Below are positions 4,911-6,463 of a stretch of 6,463 nt of DNA, one piece after another (position 1 is the first letter of the stretch; every line of letters starts with the position of its first letter). Origin of the DNA: Chitinophagaceae bacterium (GTDB lineage Bacteria > Bacteroidota > Bacteroidia > Chitinophagales > Chitinophagaceae). The notes under the pieces are model-generated. The model had not been told where the DNA came from. It did not search any database and was given only the letters and a program-made list of their open reading frames with translations. The stretch lies in contig DMRT01000089.1 in assembly GCA_003455235.1 (NCBI GenBank), positions 1-6,463 of the forward strand, read 5' to 3'. A program made the translations under genes and the position numbers.

Positions 4911-6463
4911 TCAGATCCGTTCGCTGAGTTCGAGCCAGCGCATTTCTTTGTCATCAAGGAGCCGGGAGATCACGCTGATGCGTTCAGCTGCTTTTTGTAA
5001 TTCGTCGTAAGGCATGGCTCCGCTGTTCATTTTTTCTTCCAGCAATTTCTTTTCGTGGGTAAGTTGCGGCAGCTCTTTTTCCAGTTGTTCAAACTCGTAT
5101 TTTTCCTTGAAACTTAATTTGCGTTGATCGTTGTTCGTTGGTTGCTGTTCGGTCTTGGGATTGTTATTCTGTTTGTCGGCCAATGAAGAACGGTCAACGG
5201 TCAATTCTTTTTCCGCCGCTTCCCGGTACTGGCTGTAGTTGCCGGGAAAATCCCTGATTACCCCGTTCCCTTCAAAGGCAAACAGGTGATCCACCATGCG
5301 GTCCATAAAATAGCGATCGTGACTAACAATGAGGATGCAGCCGGGAAATTCCAGCAAAAACTCTTCCAGGGTACGGAGGGTTTGCAGGTCGAGGTCGTTG
5401 GTGGGCTCATCCAGGATCAGGAAATTGGGATTGCGGAACAGGATGCTTAATAAATGCAGTCTTCTTTTTTCACCTCCGCTCAGTTTGCTCAGCGGGGTGT
5501 ATTGCTGTTCACCGGTGAACCCGAATTTTTCCATGAACTGCGAAGCGGAGACTTTGGAACCGTCGGCCGTGGGAAAAAATTCAGCGAAGTCTTTTACGTA
5601 TTCGATGGCCCTTTTGTCTTCTTTGTATTGCAATCCTTCCTGGTTGAAATTGCCGAACACCACCGTATCGCCGTGGTTGATTTTCCCACTGTCGGGTTTT
5701 TCCTGCTGCAGGGCGATCTTTAAAAAGGTGGATTTGCCGATGCCGTTCTTTCCCACGATGCCGATGCGTTCTCCTTTCTTGAATGTATAATCAAATCCTT
5801 TCAGGATTATTTTATCGCCGTAATTCTTGTACACTTTTTTCATCTCCAGCACTTTTCCTCCCAGCCGGGTCATTTTCACCTGCAGGCTCACTTCGGCCTC
5901 TTCCCGTCGCTGGTTTACCCGTTCCTCAATTTCTGCAAAGGCATCCTGCCGTGATTTTGATTTGGTGGTGCGGGCCTTGGGCTGTTTGCGCATCCATTCC
6001 AGTTCCTTGCGGAAGATATTCCTGTCTTTCTGCAGTTCGCTTGCCTGCACTTCCTGCCGCAGGCTTTTCTGCTCCAGGAAATAATCATAGTTGCCTTTAT
6101 ACACGTATACTTTCTCTTCGTCCATCTCCAGTATCTCGTTGCACACGGCGTCCAGGAAATACCGGTCGTGGGTTACACAAAGCAGGGTTACTTTCTGTGC
6201 GGATAAATAATCTTCCAGCCATTCAATCATGGATACGTCGAGGTGGTTAGTGGGTTCATCCAGGATAAGCAGGCATTTCCCTTCGTGCAGCTGCGCTTCT
6301 ATCAATGCCTGCGCCAGGGCCACCCGCTTGCGTTGGCCGCCGCTCAGGTTACGCACCGGTTCATTCAGGTGATGCAGGTTTAGCCGGCCCAGGATCTGCT
6401 TCAGCTCACTTTCAAAATTCCAGGCATTCAGCTCTTCCACCTTTGCCATCAGCGTGGTGAGCT
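4911..6463 (-). CDS. uup: ABC-F family ATPase, Uup-like (N-terminus outside window)
   Basis: The reading frame runs off the right edge: LTTL precedes the Met at 6449, which is internal, not the start. About 516 residues are visible. Roughly 100 N-terminal residues, with the first Walker A, are missing if the protein has the usual Uup length. Counted from that Met: signature 1 LSGGQRKR (35-42), Walker B LLILDEPTNHLD (60-71), His94; the interdomain linker with EWMRKQPKARTTKSKSR (151-167); cassette 2 with Walker A GKNGIGKST (233-241), signature LSGGEKRR (323-330), Walker B FLILDEPTNDLD (343-354) and His377. An Asn/Gln-rich tether (about 411-445) leads to a charged coiled-coil tail (446-512). Twin cassettes without membrane helices define ABC-F; the ARTTKSK linker and coiled-coil tail fit Uup. 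ABC-F proteins act on the ribosome near the E site, and E. coli Uup also binds branched DNA through its tail. Its stop lies 2 bp from the kinase stop. Confidence 0.93.
   Translation of the reverse strand, partial: LTTLMAKVEELNAWNFESELKQILGRLNLHHLNEPVRNLSGGQRKRVALAQALIEAQLHEGKCLLILDEPTNHLDVSMIEWLEDYLSAQKVTLLCVTHDRYFLDAVCNEILEMDEEKVYVYKGNYDYFLEQKSLRQEVQASELQKDRNIFRKELEWMRKQPKARTTKSKSRQDAFAEIEERVNQRREEAEVSLQVKMTRLGGKVLEMKKVYKNYGDKIILKGFDYTFKKGERIGIVGKNGIGKSTFLKIALQQEKPDSGKINHGDTVVFGNFNQEGLQYKEDKRAIEYVKDFAEFFPTADGSKVSASQFMEKFGFTGEQQYTPLSKLSGGEKRRLHLLSILFRNPNFLILDEPTNDLDLQTLRTLEEFLLEFPGCILIVSHDRYFMDRMVDHLFAFEGNGVIRDFPGNYSQYREAAEKELTVDRSSLADKQNNNPKTEQQPTNNDQRKLSFKEKYEFEQLEKELPQLTHEKKLLEEKMNSGAMPYDELQKAAERISVISRLLDDKEMRWLELSERI

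Overview
The window looks like chromosomal DNA of a Bacteroidota bacterium, probably of the Chitinophagaceae/Sphingobacteriia type. This rests on three things: the protein families and their sequence style, the lack of any Shine-Dalgarno-like purine tract before the five visible starts, and a promoter candidate that fits the Bacteroidota -33/-7 pattern rather than the sigma-70 consensus. The genus cannot be told from this stretch. I see no RNA genes, insertion sequences, CRISPR arrays or phage genes, and coding density is high.

Left block (1-3258, all on the minus strand, transcribed right to left): an HGSNAT/NagX-like multi-spanning membrane acyltransferase (2104-3258), a lipoprotein with a GH42-like TIM-barrel fold (976-2019), a 99-residue three-helix membrane protein of unknown function (610-909), and the N-terminal half of a major facilitator transporter (1-513, cut by the window edge). 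The gaps are 84, 66 and 96 bp, with no convincing terminator between genes. They could form one transcript, or several with closely spaced promoters. An amino-sugar acyltransferase homologue, a glycosidase-like lipoprotein and a transporter side by side suggest a small carbohydrate-handling locus, but that link is inference.

Centre (3259-3480): a 222 bp divergent intergenic region between the acyltransferase and a sensor kinase. It holds a perfect 7+7 dyad around a promoter-like element for the minus-strand gene, and beside it a nested pair of inverted repeats. This is the most structured non-coding DNA in the window.

Right block: a soluble PAS-PAS-HisKA_3-HATPase_c sensor histidine kinase of the NarL/LuxR-partner type (3481-4908, plus strand). 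It converges, with only 2 bp between stop codons, on a Uup-like ABC-F ATPase (4911 to the window end, minus strand, N-terminus outside). No response regulator lies in the window, so the kinase's partner is elsewhere.

Most of the window is ordinary core and accessory chromosome. I found no clear new multi-gene system. The best leads are the glycosidase-like lipoprotein next to the HGSNAT-like gene, the operator-like dyad between the divergent genes, and the uncharacterised small membrane protein.
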